Assembly: GCA_008704415.1 (NCBI GenBank)
Contig: VXIS01000044.1
Coordinates: 1-64,000 of the forward strand
DNA: 64,000 nt
Reading direction: 5' to 3'
Origin: Sphaerosporella brunnea
Taxonomy: Eukaryota; Ascomycota; Pezizomycetes; Pezizales; Pyronemataceae
In this document: positions 11,176 to 21,004 of the stretch, piece by piece
How positions within the stretch are numbered: position 1 is the stretch's first letter
How the letters are laid out: every line of letters begins with the position of its first letter
Notes under the pieces: model-generated
Seen by the model: only the letters and a program-made list of their open reading frames with translations
Databases searched by the model: none
Told to the model about the DNA's origin: nothing
Made by a program: the position numbers and the translations under genes

Positions 11176-11666
11176 CTAGCACCAGGGAAGGAAGTCTACA
11201 GCAATCAGCAACACAACTAGAAAAGAAACCCTTTGGGAGGAACTTACTGGTAGGAGTGCAGCCACCGAAGTAATACGCAGACGAATAGTACCCATTAGAG
11301 GCCTTAACCCAGTAGCTATGTTCCGTCAACACCCAGCACGCAACAAATCAGGGTGAGCGCTTACATATTCCCAAAAATCGACTGTCCAGTGGTGATGCAA
11401 ACTAAATGCACCGGGATCCCGATCGGGTACCGGCCATGCGAGCGACACCCGCTGTCGGCGCGTGGGCATTCCCGGTAGTTCACCGCGTCCCAGGGGATGC
11501 AGGTAACCGTCGTGTGGGAGAAGGTGGTGATGCCATCAGGGCCGCCGCTGGGAGCTTGCGCCTCTGCCTCGGGGGCGGGGAACGCTTCTGCCTCTGCGGC
11601 GGGGGCGGGAGCCGCCAGGGCGAGGGCGGGGAGAGCGAGGGCGGCGAGGATGGCGGTGAACTTCAT
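11176..11666 (-). CDS. Small secreted cysteine protein, SH3-like (paralogue 1)
   Basis: Three exons on the minus strand, 11666-11365, 11315-11248 and 11195-11176, encode 129 aa. Introns are 49 and 52 bp. The start MKFTAILAALALPALALAAP is a clear signal peptide. An Ala/Pro/Glu-rich linker follows, and then a domain with paired cysteines: CIPW, YRECPRADSGC, G-YPIG-V-LVCITTGQS, YWVKASNGYYSSAYYFGGC and a LPWC end. The order (YR-CP-C, G-G-V-L-C, W-K---GYY-YF) resembles bacterial-type SH3b folds in fungal secreted proteins, which is an inference. Splice sites were set by aligning with paralogue 2, where both introns interrupt identical positions. The longer frame begins with TTG; the first real ATG is 11666. 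The protein is expected outside the cell, possibly as a cell-wall or effector-like protein. No enzyme motif is seen. Confidence 0.82.
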
Positions 11667-12660
11667 TGCCAATGAGTGATTGAGCGAAACAAAGTGCGGT
11701 GCGGCGCGTTGAGACTTTTGGGCTTTGAAGAAAAAGAAGCAGGGCTGGCAGGGCTTTTCGAGAGCTGAAGAAGGGAAGGAAAAATCTCAACGTAGAGCTT
11801 CAGCCAATCTTTTATATCCCAATCCCCGCGTCCGCCCGCCCAATCCCCGCGTCCGCCCAATCCCCCCCAATCCGATCCTCGCGGAATTTGAGTCAAGCTG
11901 AAGCTGAGCTCTCGAGAACAGTCTAGATCTCTAGAGCTGAAGCTGCTCTGCAGGAAAAATACAAACTTCACGTGGTCGCGGACCACATCGCGAACGCGTG
12001 TGGCTGAAACTCCTCCAATATTCTGCTTCTCCAAATCACAACTCACAACGCACGTGCGGGGGTGAAGAAACGGCAGTCGCCGTGCGAAGCGTGACATGGC
12101 AAAAGCTGGGCGGTAGAGAATGATTGGAAGTGGCGAATTGCGGGGCATGCAATGCGCACTTCGTATTTGCAGCCAGCCTCGTATGGTGTCTGCATAACTG
12201 CCAAAACCGGTATATTCTTTTTTTTTGTTGTTGTTGTTGTTCAGCTTTCTACTATATACCAAGCTTTATGACGCAGTGACTTTGCCACAGCTTTCCTCCG
12301 CAAAGATTGTATATGTACTCCTCCGCCAAACAATTCACCGCCCTAGATGCGTCAACGTAACCACCACCACGCTCACCGCTTCAGCGTAAGTTTACCTTGC
12401 GCACACACACAGCTTCGTGGACGTGGTTTTCTGGTCGCCATCAGAATTCACAAACACCACGTGCAGTAAAGTTAACCAGAACACACCCCGTTTGCGCGTT
12501 TCTAACTTCGGAATACGGACGCCACCGACTGTGCGGCCTGTGAGAACATGCACTTCGTGCACAACCACGACAACAATGGACTCTATATCTGGAACCACAA
12601 AAAAAAAGCAAGCCGTCTTTTTGTGCGGGACCCCCCACCACCCGGATACCTCAAAAAAGC
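11667..12660 (-). repeat. Duplicated promoter block, copy 1
   Basis: The ~1 kb upstream of paralogue 1 is recognisably duplicated upstream of paralogue 2 (14175-15300). Shared landmarks, in the same order, include the GCTGAAGCT words and the stretch GAAGAAACGGCAGTCGCCGT. A GCAGT(G/C)ACTT(T/C)GCCAC word (about 12273) is followed by TTTCCTCCGCAAAGAT, and a CACGACAACAAT word closes the series. The duplication therefore covered gene plus long promoter. Copies have diverged by small indels. Confidence 0.75.
11809..11816 (-). promoter_or_regulatory. TATA box of secreted paralogue 1
   Basis: TATAAAAG on the minus strand lies about 143 bp upstream of the ATG at 11666. An equivalent box lies upstream of paralogue 2 in the same sequence setting (GCTGAAGCT words on its upstream side). 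Confidence 0.55.
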
Positions 12661-13613
12661 CTCCGGCTCACTAGTAATTGGTTTTTGAACAGAGCAAGTA
12701 CAAAAGCCCGGACTGGCTTGGCCGGTTGACCCGCCGGGGGGGATGGGGAGGGGGGTGACAGTGCTTTCTAGCAAACACCTCCAGACTATTTGTGCTGGCA
12801 GCGAGAATGTGGCCCTCAGCGAGAAAAACCCCAAACCCGTTCAACTTGTGGGTGGTCACTCGCCAAGCACCTTGAATGGAGAGTTAATATTTTCAGATTA
12901 AGCACTTCTCTGCTAAGTTAGGGGTTTTTTTTTTCTCGCCGCAGCCGGCCCAAATGGTCTATATTTCGGGCGGCCAACCCTTTAAAATGCCACTCATTTT
13001 TGGCGACACACCAAAAAATCCTGCAGAATGCCACCCCCAGCGAGTTCACCTCTGCCTACTACCCTCCCCCCGGATTTCACCCACCCGTCACACCCGGTCC
13101 CGCGTCAACCTCGCAGATTATATAGCTTCCGAGTCTTAGGCCACAGCCCCGCCTCAACATAGCAAACCCCAAGGTTCATAGCAGACCTTTCAAAATCGTG
13201 CCTGCACGGCATCCCCTGCGCGGCAAAGCTTTGGAAGCATCCACGAGATTCCATTCCCGCCAGGTTGTTTGAGCTAGCTGTCTACATACCAGTTGCAGCG
13301 TCCCAAGTACTCGTCAGCACCAAAGAAGAAGAAACAGTGGCATTTTTAAAAGGCTTATTGTGTTCCTCAACTACTACTAGTTCCCGTTGCGCTATTATCG
13401 GCCAAAAAAAAGCAAGTACCTCAAACCAAAACCCCCCATCCACCATCTGCACATCCCTATGCCCCTCCATCCATCCCGCTATTCCTCTGTCCCCCTCTCT
13501 TCCTCGGTGGATGCACATTACATCCATCCCCCCTCGCTACCAGACCCCAATCCTCCCCGCAATCCTCCCCGCAAACCCCGCGCCCAGAACTCCCACCGCA
13601 TCACACGACCCGT
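12661..13613. other. Spacer between the duplicated units
   Basis: No gene is recognised. The sequence is C-rich toward the right (13420-13613), corresponding to the 3' flank of paralogue 2. Open frames here are low-complexity Pro/Ser shadows. Confidence 0.5.
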
Positions 13614-14174
13614 CTACTTGCACCAGGGAAGGCGGTCTACAGCGATCAGCAACGCCGCCGGAAACCGGTGGGGAGGGGAAAACTTACTCGTCGGGTAGCA
13701 GCCACCGAAGTAATACGCAGACGAATAGTAGCCATTCTCGGCCTTAACCCAGTATCTATAATTCTCAACACCCAACCTGTAAGGGGCGGGAGGGGGAGGG
13801 ACTTACCTGTTCCCGTTGACACTCTGGCCAGTCGTGATGCAAACAAGCTTGACCTTCTTTCCCCTCGGGTACTGGCCACGCGCCGGGCACCGCCGGTTGT
13901 CGGCCCAGGGGCAGGTGCGGTAGCGCACCCCGTCGGTCCAGGTGGAGCAGGTGATCCTGAAGTCGGCGAAGGCGGCCGTGGTCCTGGTGGTGCCGCCGTT
14001 GCCGTCGTCTGGGCCGGGAGCCTGCGCCTCCGGCAGCGCAACGGGCTCGGGGACGGGGAAGGCCTCAGCGTCGGCGATGGGGGCGGGGAGGGCCTCAGCG
14101 TCGGCGGCGGGGGCGGGAGCCGCCAGGGCGAGGGCGGGGAGGGCGAGGGCGGCGAGGATGGTGGCGAACTTCAT
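13614..14174 (-). CDS. Small secreted cysteine protein, SH3-like (paralogue 2)
   Basis: Three exons, 14174-13807, 13755-13688 and 13636-13614, encode 152 aa. Both introns are 51 bp and lie at the same positions and phases as in paralogue 1. The signal peptide is almost identical (MKFATILAALALPALALAAP). The Ala/Pro/Glu linker is about 23 residues longer than in paralogue 1 and contains repeated DAEA-P words. The domain reads ITCSTW, YRTCPWADNRRCPARGQYP, KLVCITTGQS and YWVKAENGYYSSAYYFGGC, ending LPWCK. All domain cysteines of paralogue 1 are kept. The two genes are head-to-tail, about 1.9 kb apart, and share promoter sequence, so they are a tandem duplication whose linker and surface residues have diverged. 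The function is unknown beyond secretion. Confidence 0.84.
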
Positions 14175-15300
14175 TGTCGGCGAGGAAGTGGTAAAGTGCG
14201 GTGTGCTTGAGCTTTGAAGAAGAAGTAGAAGAAGAAGAGCTAGCTGGAGGGGGGCCGGTTGGATCCTTTTGCTGTGAGCTGAGGAGGAAATATCTGAACT
14301 GTGGAGCTTCAGCCAGTCTTTTATACCTGCCCGATCCCCTCGCGGAGCAAAGGAAAAAAAAAAACTCGTTTACGTCAAGCTGAAGCTGGGAGCTCTCGAG
14401 CTGCGAGCTGAAGCTGCTCTGCAGGTAAAAAAAAAATACGAACTTCGCGTTATCGTCGAACGCGAGTGGTTGAAACGCCTCCACCATTCAGTTCCTCGCT
14501 GAGGTTTTTCCCAATTATAACTCACAGGTGAAGAAACGGCAGTCGCCGTGCGAAGAAGTGAGTGTGACATGGCAAACGCCGGGGGGGGGGGGCCAGCAGA
14601 GAATGATTGGAAGTTGCGGACTAAAGATGCAATGCGCACTTCGTATTTGAGCACAACTGCCAAAAAGGGTATATTCTTTTTCCCTGCTCAGCTTCTATCT
14701 ACTACATATATATACCAAGCTGTGGCAATGGCGCAGTCACTTCGCCACTGCTTTCCTCCGCAAAGATATTGTACTCAGAGTACATACATGTACCTACCTA
14801 CATGTAAACCACAGGCAATCCACTACCGCACAAACCCAGAAAACAAGAGACTCGCCGGCGCGAACAGAACAGTAGAAAGCCGTGTGAGGTGTGGGTGAAA
14901 TTGGGTAAATGCATACATACCGGGAGCCGAGCGAAATTCACCACTACTCGCCACTAATCACCCGTATTTTTTTTTGGAGAGAGGACGTTCGGGGTGCCGT
15001 GGGCACACCACTTTCACAAATCCGCGAATCTGGTATTGCATTTCATCCACACCTCGCACGCTTTTCCAACTGTTCTATTCGCGCCCCGTCGACTCTCTTG
15101 TTTTCCGAGTTTATGCGGTACCTCGTTCAGCCCTACGCCAAGCAAACGTCAACGTAACCCACCTGCTCGTGCTCGTGGTTTTCTATCTATGGATGGCTCT
15201 GTCGTAACCAGAACACCGCGTTTGCAAGGGTGAGAGCGTCGTACTTCCACCACCATCACGACAACAATAGCAAAAAAAAAAAAAAAAAAAAAGCTGCAGA
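14175..15300 (-). repeat. Duplicated promoter block, copy 2
   Basis: This is the partner of 11667-12660, with the same landmarks in the same order. It includes a GCGCAGTCACTTCGCCACTG word at 14731, the counterpart of the 12273 word, and ends at a CACGACAACAAT word followed by two A-tracts (15271-15291 and 15321-15338). Confidence 0.75.
14318..14325 (-). promoter_or_regulatory. TATA box of secreted paralogue 2
   Basis: TATAAAAG on the minus strand lies about 144 bp upstream of the ATG at 14174. This is the same spacing as in paralogue 1. Confidence 0.55.
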
Positions 15301-15404
15301 CGATCTAGATCTGGAATTACAAAAAAAAAAAAAAAAAAGCAAAACGTCTTTTTTTCTCTTTCTCTCTCTCTATCAATCAGGTCCTTTCACGAGAAGAAAC
15401 CCCT

Positions 15405-16175
15405 CGCTGGCGTTATAGGCCCAAAGAGTGAAGCCGTCGTTCCGTCAGCCAATTAAACAAACGGCAGCATACTCTAGACCCAATGCTTCAGGGCGCACCA
15501 GGTCGACAGAGCGAACATCCTACCTACATTTCACCTCGGAACCTATATAACGTCAGGTCAACCTACTCTACAGAATACCTACGCCGCCGTACTGGCAGTA
15601 ACATAGAATCAGACTCAGGGCCGCTGTGATGGCGGTGTGGAAACCCGCAACCTGACGATACCAGCCTGAACCCCTCCAAACAGACATCGCAGGCCCCCCC
15701 CTCCCCCCCCCCCCAACTCCGCTAGGTAATTAGTTCTGCAGCAACCTATCACACAAAAAAGCGAATCACCTGTTCCCAGCTCTTTCCAGTTATTACGCAT
15801 TCAGAGCAGCAGCCAGCAGCACCAAGCTCGCTGGCGTTGCAGGCCCCAAGCTCGCTGTAGTTCCGTAGGCCCAATTCAAAAATATCCTGAACGGGCCGCA
15901 TACTCCAGATCCGCGGGCAGAGCGACATTTCCTCTACACCTCTCAGCCAGACCAGAGAGTTAGACCCCATGCTCAGGGCGTGGAAACCCGCAACCCGACG
16001 ACACCAGCCTGCAAAAAAGCGAATCACCTTTCCCCAGCTCTTCCCAGTTGTTACACATCCAGAGCAGCAGCCAGCAGCCCCAAGCTCGCTGGCGTTGCAG
16101 GCCCCAAGCTCGCTGTAGTTCCGTAGGCCCAATTCAAAAATATCCTGAACGGCCGCATGCGGGCAGAGCGAGCCC
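15405..16175. repeat. Three diverged tandem repeats
   Basis: The segment with CTCGCTGGCGTTGCAGGCCC, TAGTTCCGTAGGCCCAATTC and ATCCTGAACGG occurs at about 15820-15900 and again at 16085-16160. A more diverged version lies at 15405-15475. The word GGAAACCCGCAACC near 15640 and 15980 belongs to the same unit. The long minus-strand frame across this area is a by-product of the repeats, not a gene. Confidence 0.65.
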
Positions 16176-16759
16176 GCAACAACCCCCCCCCCCTCTCCCC
16201 AAAACAGCAACTTCGCAAGATAGTTCATCAGGCTACCAAACGCCATCCACCATTTATTGGCATCCCTCCTCCACCCCTCCCACGGCACAGAATCCAAAAG
16301 CAAAAAAAAAACAAAAGAACAAAAAGAAACCCCGATCCAAGCCATTTCCATACCGTCATACACAACAGTTTTATTCCTGGTTCCACACCTCCCTCCTGCT
16401 CCCTCCTGCTCCCTCCCAATTGTTTTCTTGAGCAGGTATATATGTACAAGACGTGTCCATCCATACACAACAGTTGAACTGGCAACCACAACAAGCAACA
16501 CATCTCCTTCGCCCCCCCTCCCCAAAAAAAAGCGCCCCACGGATCATGAGATGAGAGTAAGCCGGCATATGATTGGTTCTGTAATCACTACTCGTCACTC
16601 GGCGGCTGAAGAGTCCCCGACTATACGGCTCTTGGCACTTGGCTTCCCGAAAATGGTTTCCCAATACCGACTCTCCATACGGCACTATAATTAGCTACAG
16701 TAGCACCAAACACCACCGACGCCGGCAAACGAAGAAACCTTCACCCCCCCTCCCCCCCT
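16176..16759. other. Spacer downstream of the PLD gene
   Basis: C-rich and A-rich low-complexity DNA with no gene recognised. It holds the 3' flank of the phospholipase D gene. Confidence 0.5.
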
Positions 16760-19383
16760 TCAAGTATAGATACTCTCAGTAACCTTGTTAACCTGCAAAC
16801 TTGGCTCCGCCAACGCCACGTCTCTCAAGAAGTCCAGCGGCATCCACACAAGGTGGCCGCGGACGTTTCCCAGTTCTTCCTTGACCTGCTCCGGCGTGCG
16901 TTGCTCCGGATTCCAGATGTGGCCTGTGGGCACTTTATCGCGGCTGGGTGTGAATTCGTCGTATTCTTCCCATGTTTTGACTAGTATCTTGTGTCAGTTT
17001 GTGATGATGATCGTGGGAGGTGGGCTTACTGTTGTCGTCGGGGTCGGTTCGGAATAAGTCACGATAGATCTCGGTATTGGTGGTAGCCTGACTAGTCCAG
17101 CGTTCCCACAACTCATCCGACATAGGATCCTCAACCAGCGGGTCGATGTGAGCCACATTCTTGCTGTGTCCCGGCGGCTGGGCATTGGGATCGTCGCCGG
17201 CATTCAACGACTGCGGCGGCAGCAATCCCAGATGTTCCATCCACAGTATCTTCCTCAGCTGCGAAACAGTCGGCTTGTGTCGCACCACCGCCGAAAGCTC
17301 AGAGTCGTGATCTCCCTGTTGACTGCGATCGTTGATGTTGCTGCTGCCGACAACCATGACTTCGTCGTCCACGATCAGTACTTTCGCGTGCACGTAGAGT
17401 TCCTCCTGAAAGAAATCCGTCACCTCCTGCTGCTTCCCGTCGTCCCAGGGTTCCTGCGTGAGGCTTGGTTCTCCAGCCATGGCGTCTTGCGCTACGGTGT
17501 CTTTTGCGCTGCCATTGGAGTCGCTGAACATGCGTCGCCGGGCCGACGGGGTTTCCGGTGGGCGAGGACTGAGAAGTCTTTTTGGCGATAAAGAATTACC
17601 ACGGAGCCTCTGACCTTCAGCTTCCAAAACCTCCGCCGCATGCTCACTCTGGAGCTGACGGTAACCAACGCCGGTTTCCGCTTCCCGTTCCCGAAGTGCC
17701 TCGGTAGTGTGAATCCTGTCGTAGATGCGGAGATTGAAGACGAAGATATATTGTGTCGGGTCGATTCCTTCCTTTTTCAGCTGGCCGTAGATGGACTCTT
17801 CCCCGCGGTTGATCGACTTGTACTGATAATCGATGATGGCTCGTGTTCCCAACGCAGATTCTTCCCGGAGGTCCCCGGGGAATCCCGGAATAGCTGGTAT
17901 CAAGATGATGACTCGGAATTTCCGCTGTTCTTTGTGGGCACGAATGACGGCGTTGACGATAGCCCGGCCGATTTGGTTGTAAACAGGCTTTTGCTTGTCG
18001 CCGGTTGCGGTGATGAAAAACTGGTTCTCGATGTAGACGAAGTGCTGGGCGTTCTCGATGAGATCCTTGTACGCATGTTGTATGCTGTTGTCTTTGGGCA
18101 AGATGCCATGGCTCCAATCAGCCGAGGAACGCACAATCTGAACTTCGCATGGACCGCGGTTTCCCAGATCGACTGCGCCTTCGGGGTGGAGGGGGTGCTG
18201 AATGTACCCGCCGACTGGGAAGACTGGCCGCTGAACGCCGGCCAGATCGTCGGGGATTCCTCGCAGTTTAAGCCAGGGGATCTTGGGGTTGCGTTTGTAC
18301 TTTTCACGCTTGACGAAGTTCCATCTCTGTCGCCTGTTAACGGGAATTCTCCGCGAGGGGAAAGCAGGAACTTACGCCTACAAAGTGATCTGCTATGCTC
18401 ATGACCGCTGGGCCGATGATCCCAAGCGCCACGTCGTGCCATGGCATCCGCCCATACTTGGTCTTGTCAAGCTGATTCTGCTCCCACTTGGCGACCTTTT
18501 GGAAGTCCATGATGCGGTTGTTGTTGAAGTCCTGTCCCGGCCAGATCTCCTCCCCGACGTTCGAGGGATGCGTATCTGCCAGTGGGTGTTGATGCATGTC
18601 CCATCGCCCAAAACACAGGTCGAGGCCACCGATGAAGGCGAGTTTATGATCGATAACGAGGAACTTTTCGTGATGCGCCCAGAACAAGGTGGGGTCTGCA
18701 CCGTGGAGGAACGGGTCGTGATCGGGATGCCGAACCACGGCGATGTTGCCGTGGCCGGCGCGGCCGCGGGGGCAGAGATTCTCCAACGCCTCCTTGGTGT
18801 GCGCACTGTTGCAGGTCAGAGAGTATGAGACCTGTTCGAGTCAGCTTCCGGTCACTCAGGCCTCTCCAGTTCTTTATTTTCCGCAACCTACCTCCTTGTA
18901 CACGGAAACATATATCTTCACCCCCTGCTCCGCCTTCCGCTTCAATATCCGATCCAACCTCCAGTCCTTATTCTCGGCCGGCGGCCTCCTCATAAACACT
19001 TCCGGGCTCAACCACCAATCCTCGATGTAGATGACTTCCTCCGCATTCTCGAGCGCCTCGCTGACGGCCCAGAAGTAGTTCAGTCCGTCCACGTACCACT
19101 TCACCTCGTTGCCCTGCGTCACGGGCGCAAAGCTGTTGTACCGATGCTGCGCCGCCACCGCCGAGCGCTTCGCATCCGTCGCCATCTCGTGCGGCTCATC
19201 GTGTCGGTGGTTGCGGTTGAAGATGTTTTGCAGCTTTCCCCATGCGTTCTTGGTGTGCACGAGCTTGACCTTGAGCTCGAACAGGTGCGGGCGGTCGCTG
19301 TGGCCGTCGTTCCCGGAGAAATGGCCTCGCTTGTTGCTCTGGTCGTAGACCGAGCCGTACTGGTCCTGTACCGCCGCCGCCAT
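16760..19383 (-). CDS. Phospholipase D (two HKD motifs)
   Basis: Four exons on the minus strand, 19383-18892, 18831-18376, 18326-17030 and 16980-16760, encode 821 aa. Introns are 60, 49 and 49 bp, and all joins keep frame. The first catalytic motif, HHEKFLVIDH, is near residues 217-226, followed by GGLDLCFGRWD. The second, HAKVLIVDD, is near 629-637, followed by GSSNINDRSQ. Both HxKxxxxD signatures are complete, so the enzyme should be active. It would hydrolyse phosphatidylcholine to phosphatidic acid and choline, usually at membranes. The join GG-C/RWNFVK at exon 3 and IKTWEEYDEFTPSR at exon 4 fit the eukaryotic PLD C-terminal region. No PX or PH domain is visible at the N-terminus, as in the shorter fungal PLDs. 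The start MAAAVQDQYG at 19383 is the first ATG in frame. An open frame continues upstream, so a 5' exon cannot be excluded. Confidence 0.92.
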
Positions 19384-20386
19384 AGCGAAGTTGCAGTCTC
19401 TCGATACACGGTGGCGACCGGAAAAAAGCCAATGGGTTTTAGACAGAGAAAAACAAGGGTCTGGGGTATCTCGCAGCGGAGGTTGTGGTTGTGCTTGCAG
19501 TTGGCGGAGATGCTTCGGAACCAAGGAGTTGCAGCCAATGATGTCATCACCACAATCCACCACCCCGGCAGAGTAACTCGAAAAACCTGCGATCTTGATG
19601 ACGCGCGTCCACCAGCACAAATGACGTTTAACATCGTCGCTGCAGGACCAAATTGCAAATTCCCTCGTCGGAACCCGTCGCCGGAGTGGTCACTCACGGT
19701 ATATCACTCGGTAGACTCTTTTGCTGAAACCAGCTGTGGTGATGATTTGTCCACTATGTCATTCGTGCTACTGCCTTTCCTTGCTGTGCCTGGCCGAGCA
19801 CGAGATCATCGATGCCATCCGCCGGCACTTGTAAGGCTGTGTTACTAAGCTTCACTCGAGCCACAGCCACAGCCAGCCTCACCCGCACGGAAAGCGGCCC
19901 AACCACCGCAAGCAGGTAACCGCCGTATCGGCACGCATCCGTCACTCGTCTTCCCCGTCATATAGCATATTATGTAGAGCTTCCAGAATCCATAGAATCC
20001 ATATACCTATATTGATGATATGTACGAGTATAACTCACCAAGCTGCGCTGTGTAACCGCGACATTTTTGGGTCATGCATTGTTTGCTGGGTAGGTAACCC
20101 ATCCAAAAGGAAGGAAGGAAGGAAATACCGAAGACCAAAAACACCCGTGAGAAATGCGCAGCAGCAGAACGAAAACAACAGACCAAGAATGACACCGGCG
20201 CCGAAGAAAGCAGAACATAAGTGATTTCCAGAATCAGACCCCCTCCCAAAAAGAAAGAAAGAAAGAAAGAAAGAACTCGCAGAGCTAAGTATGTTCCATT
20301 TGTGTTGTTTTTTACCCCCATCATCGCAGCGTCGCGTTCGTACCATCGTTTCGCGTCCCTCGTTCGCTCGTTCGTTCGTTCATTCG
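19384..20386. other. Intergenic between PLD and orphan gene
   Basis: PLD promoter and 3' flank of the orphan gene. It contains GGAA and GAAA microsatellites at about 20110-20130 and 20253-20275. No gene is recognised. Confidence 0.5.
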
Positions 20387-21004
20387 TCAACCAAATCGGC
20401 CGTAAAACCCCCACCTACTCCTGCCCTTTCCCTTCGACTTCTTCTTTCCGTTCGCCCTCTCGTACCTGGCCTTGAACGCCTGCCAGCTCACCTGCCTCTG
20501 CTCCCAGTCGTTGATTTGCGCCGTGAAGAAATCCCACGCCCTGCTCTCCCTCCTGAGCTCCTCCTCGAAGCCACTGGGAGCCGGGCCAGTGCCGCTGCCT
20601 CCGCTGCCGCTGCCTCCCTCCCCGGTATCATCTTCCTGCAGCCTTCCAAGCGCGGTTGTCGACGCGCCCCCCCCGAGCCTGAGCGCGCGCCTGAGCGTCT
20701 CCGCGTGCTGCTCCGCCTGCGCCGCTTCCTGCGCCCGCCGCGCCCGCCGAGCAGCGACATTCAGGTACGCGCGCGACTGCGACTGGTTCGAGAGCGAGGG
20801 CCACGACGCGACCGAGAACGAGTGGTGCACCGGGATCGGGTCCGGCACCGGCGACGGCGGGATCAGGGAGGTGTAGGTGCGCGCCGCGCGCGGCGTGTAG
20901 GTGGGCGGCAGACTCGAGGTGTAGGAAGGGGCGGCGGAGCGGAGAGAGGCGACGTCGGTGTCTCGGTCGATGTAGGATGGCGGCCGGCTTATGATTGTGG
21001 TCAT
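20387..21004 (-). CDS. Conserved fungal protein of unknown function
   Basis: A single exon of 205 aa begins MTTIISRPPSYIDRDTDVAS. The N-terminal third is Ser/Pro/Thr-rich with SRPPSY and LPPTY words. The middle (residues about 72-110, AYLNVAARRARRAQEAAQAE) is a basic helix-forming segment. A Gly/Ser linker follows. Near 150-195 is an aromatic region (AWDFFTAQINDWEQRQVSWQ), and the end is very basic. I recognise this layout as an orphan family found widely in Pezizomycotina, but I know no function for it. There are no membrane segments or signal peptide, so a cytosolic or nuclear location is more likely. High GC in the codons contrasts with the flanking DNA and supports real coding. Confidence 0.72.
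   Translation of the reverse strand: MTTIISRPPSYIDRDTDVASLRSAAPSYTSSLPPTYTPRAARTYTSLIPPSPVPDPIPVHHSFSVASWPSLSNQSQSRAYLNVAARRARRAQEAAQAEQHAETLRRALRLGGGASTTALGRLQEDDTGEGGSGSGGSGTGPAPSGFEEELRRESRAWDFFTAQINDWEQRQVSWQAFKARYERANGKKKSKGKGRSRWGFYGRFG

Noticed and set aside
13757..13806. Shorter 30-bp first intron in secreted paralogue 2 (acceptor TTACAG)
   Set aside because: It is too short for fungal introns. The acceptor at 13756 gives 51 bp and the same junction as paralogue 1.
15749..16540. 263-codon minus open frame
   Set aside because: It spans the tandem repeats, contains the repeat translated twice (ILELGLRNYSELGACNASEL), and has no domain or splice context.
18831..18891. Alternative reading through the first PLD intron (YKEVGCGK stop)
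   Set aside because: Splicing with GTAGGT and CAG restores VSYSLTCNSAHTKEALENL, which matches the PLD family; read-through gives an immediate stop.
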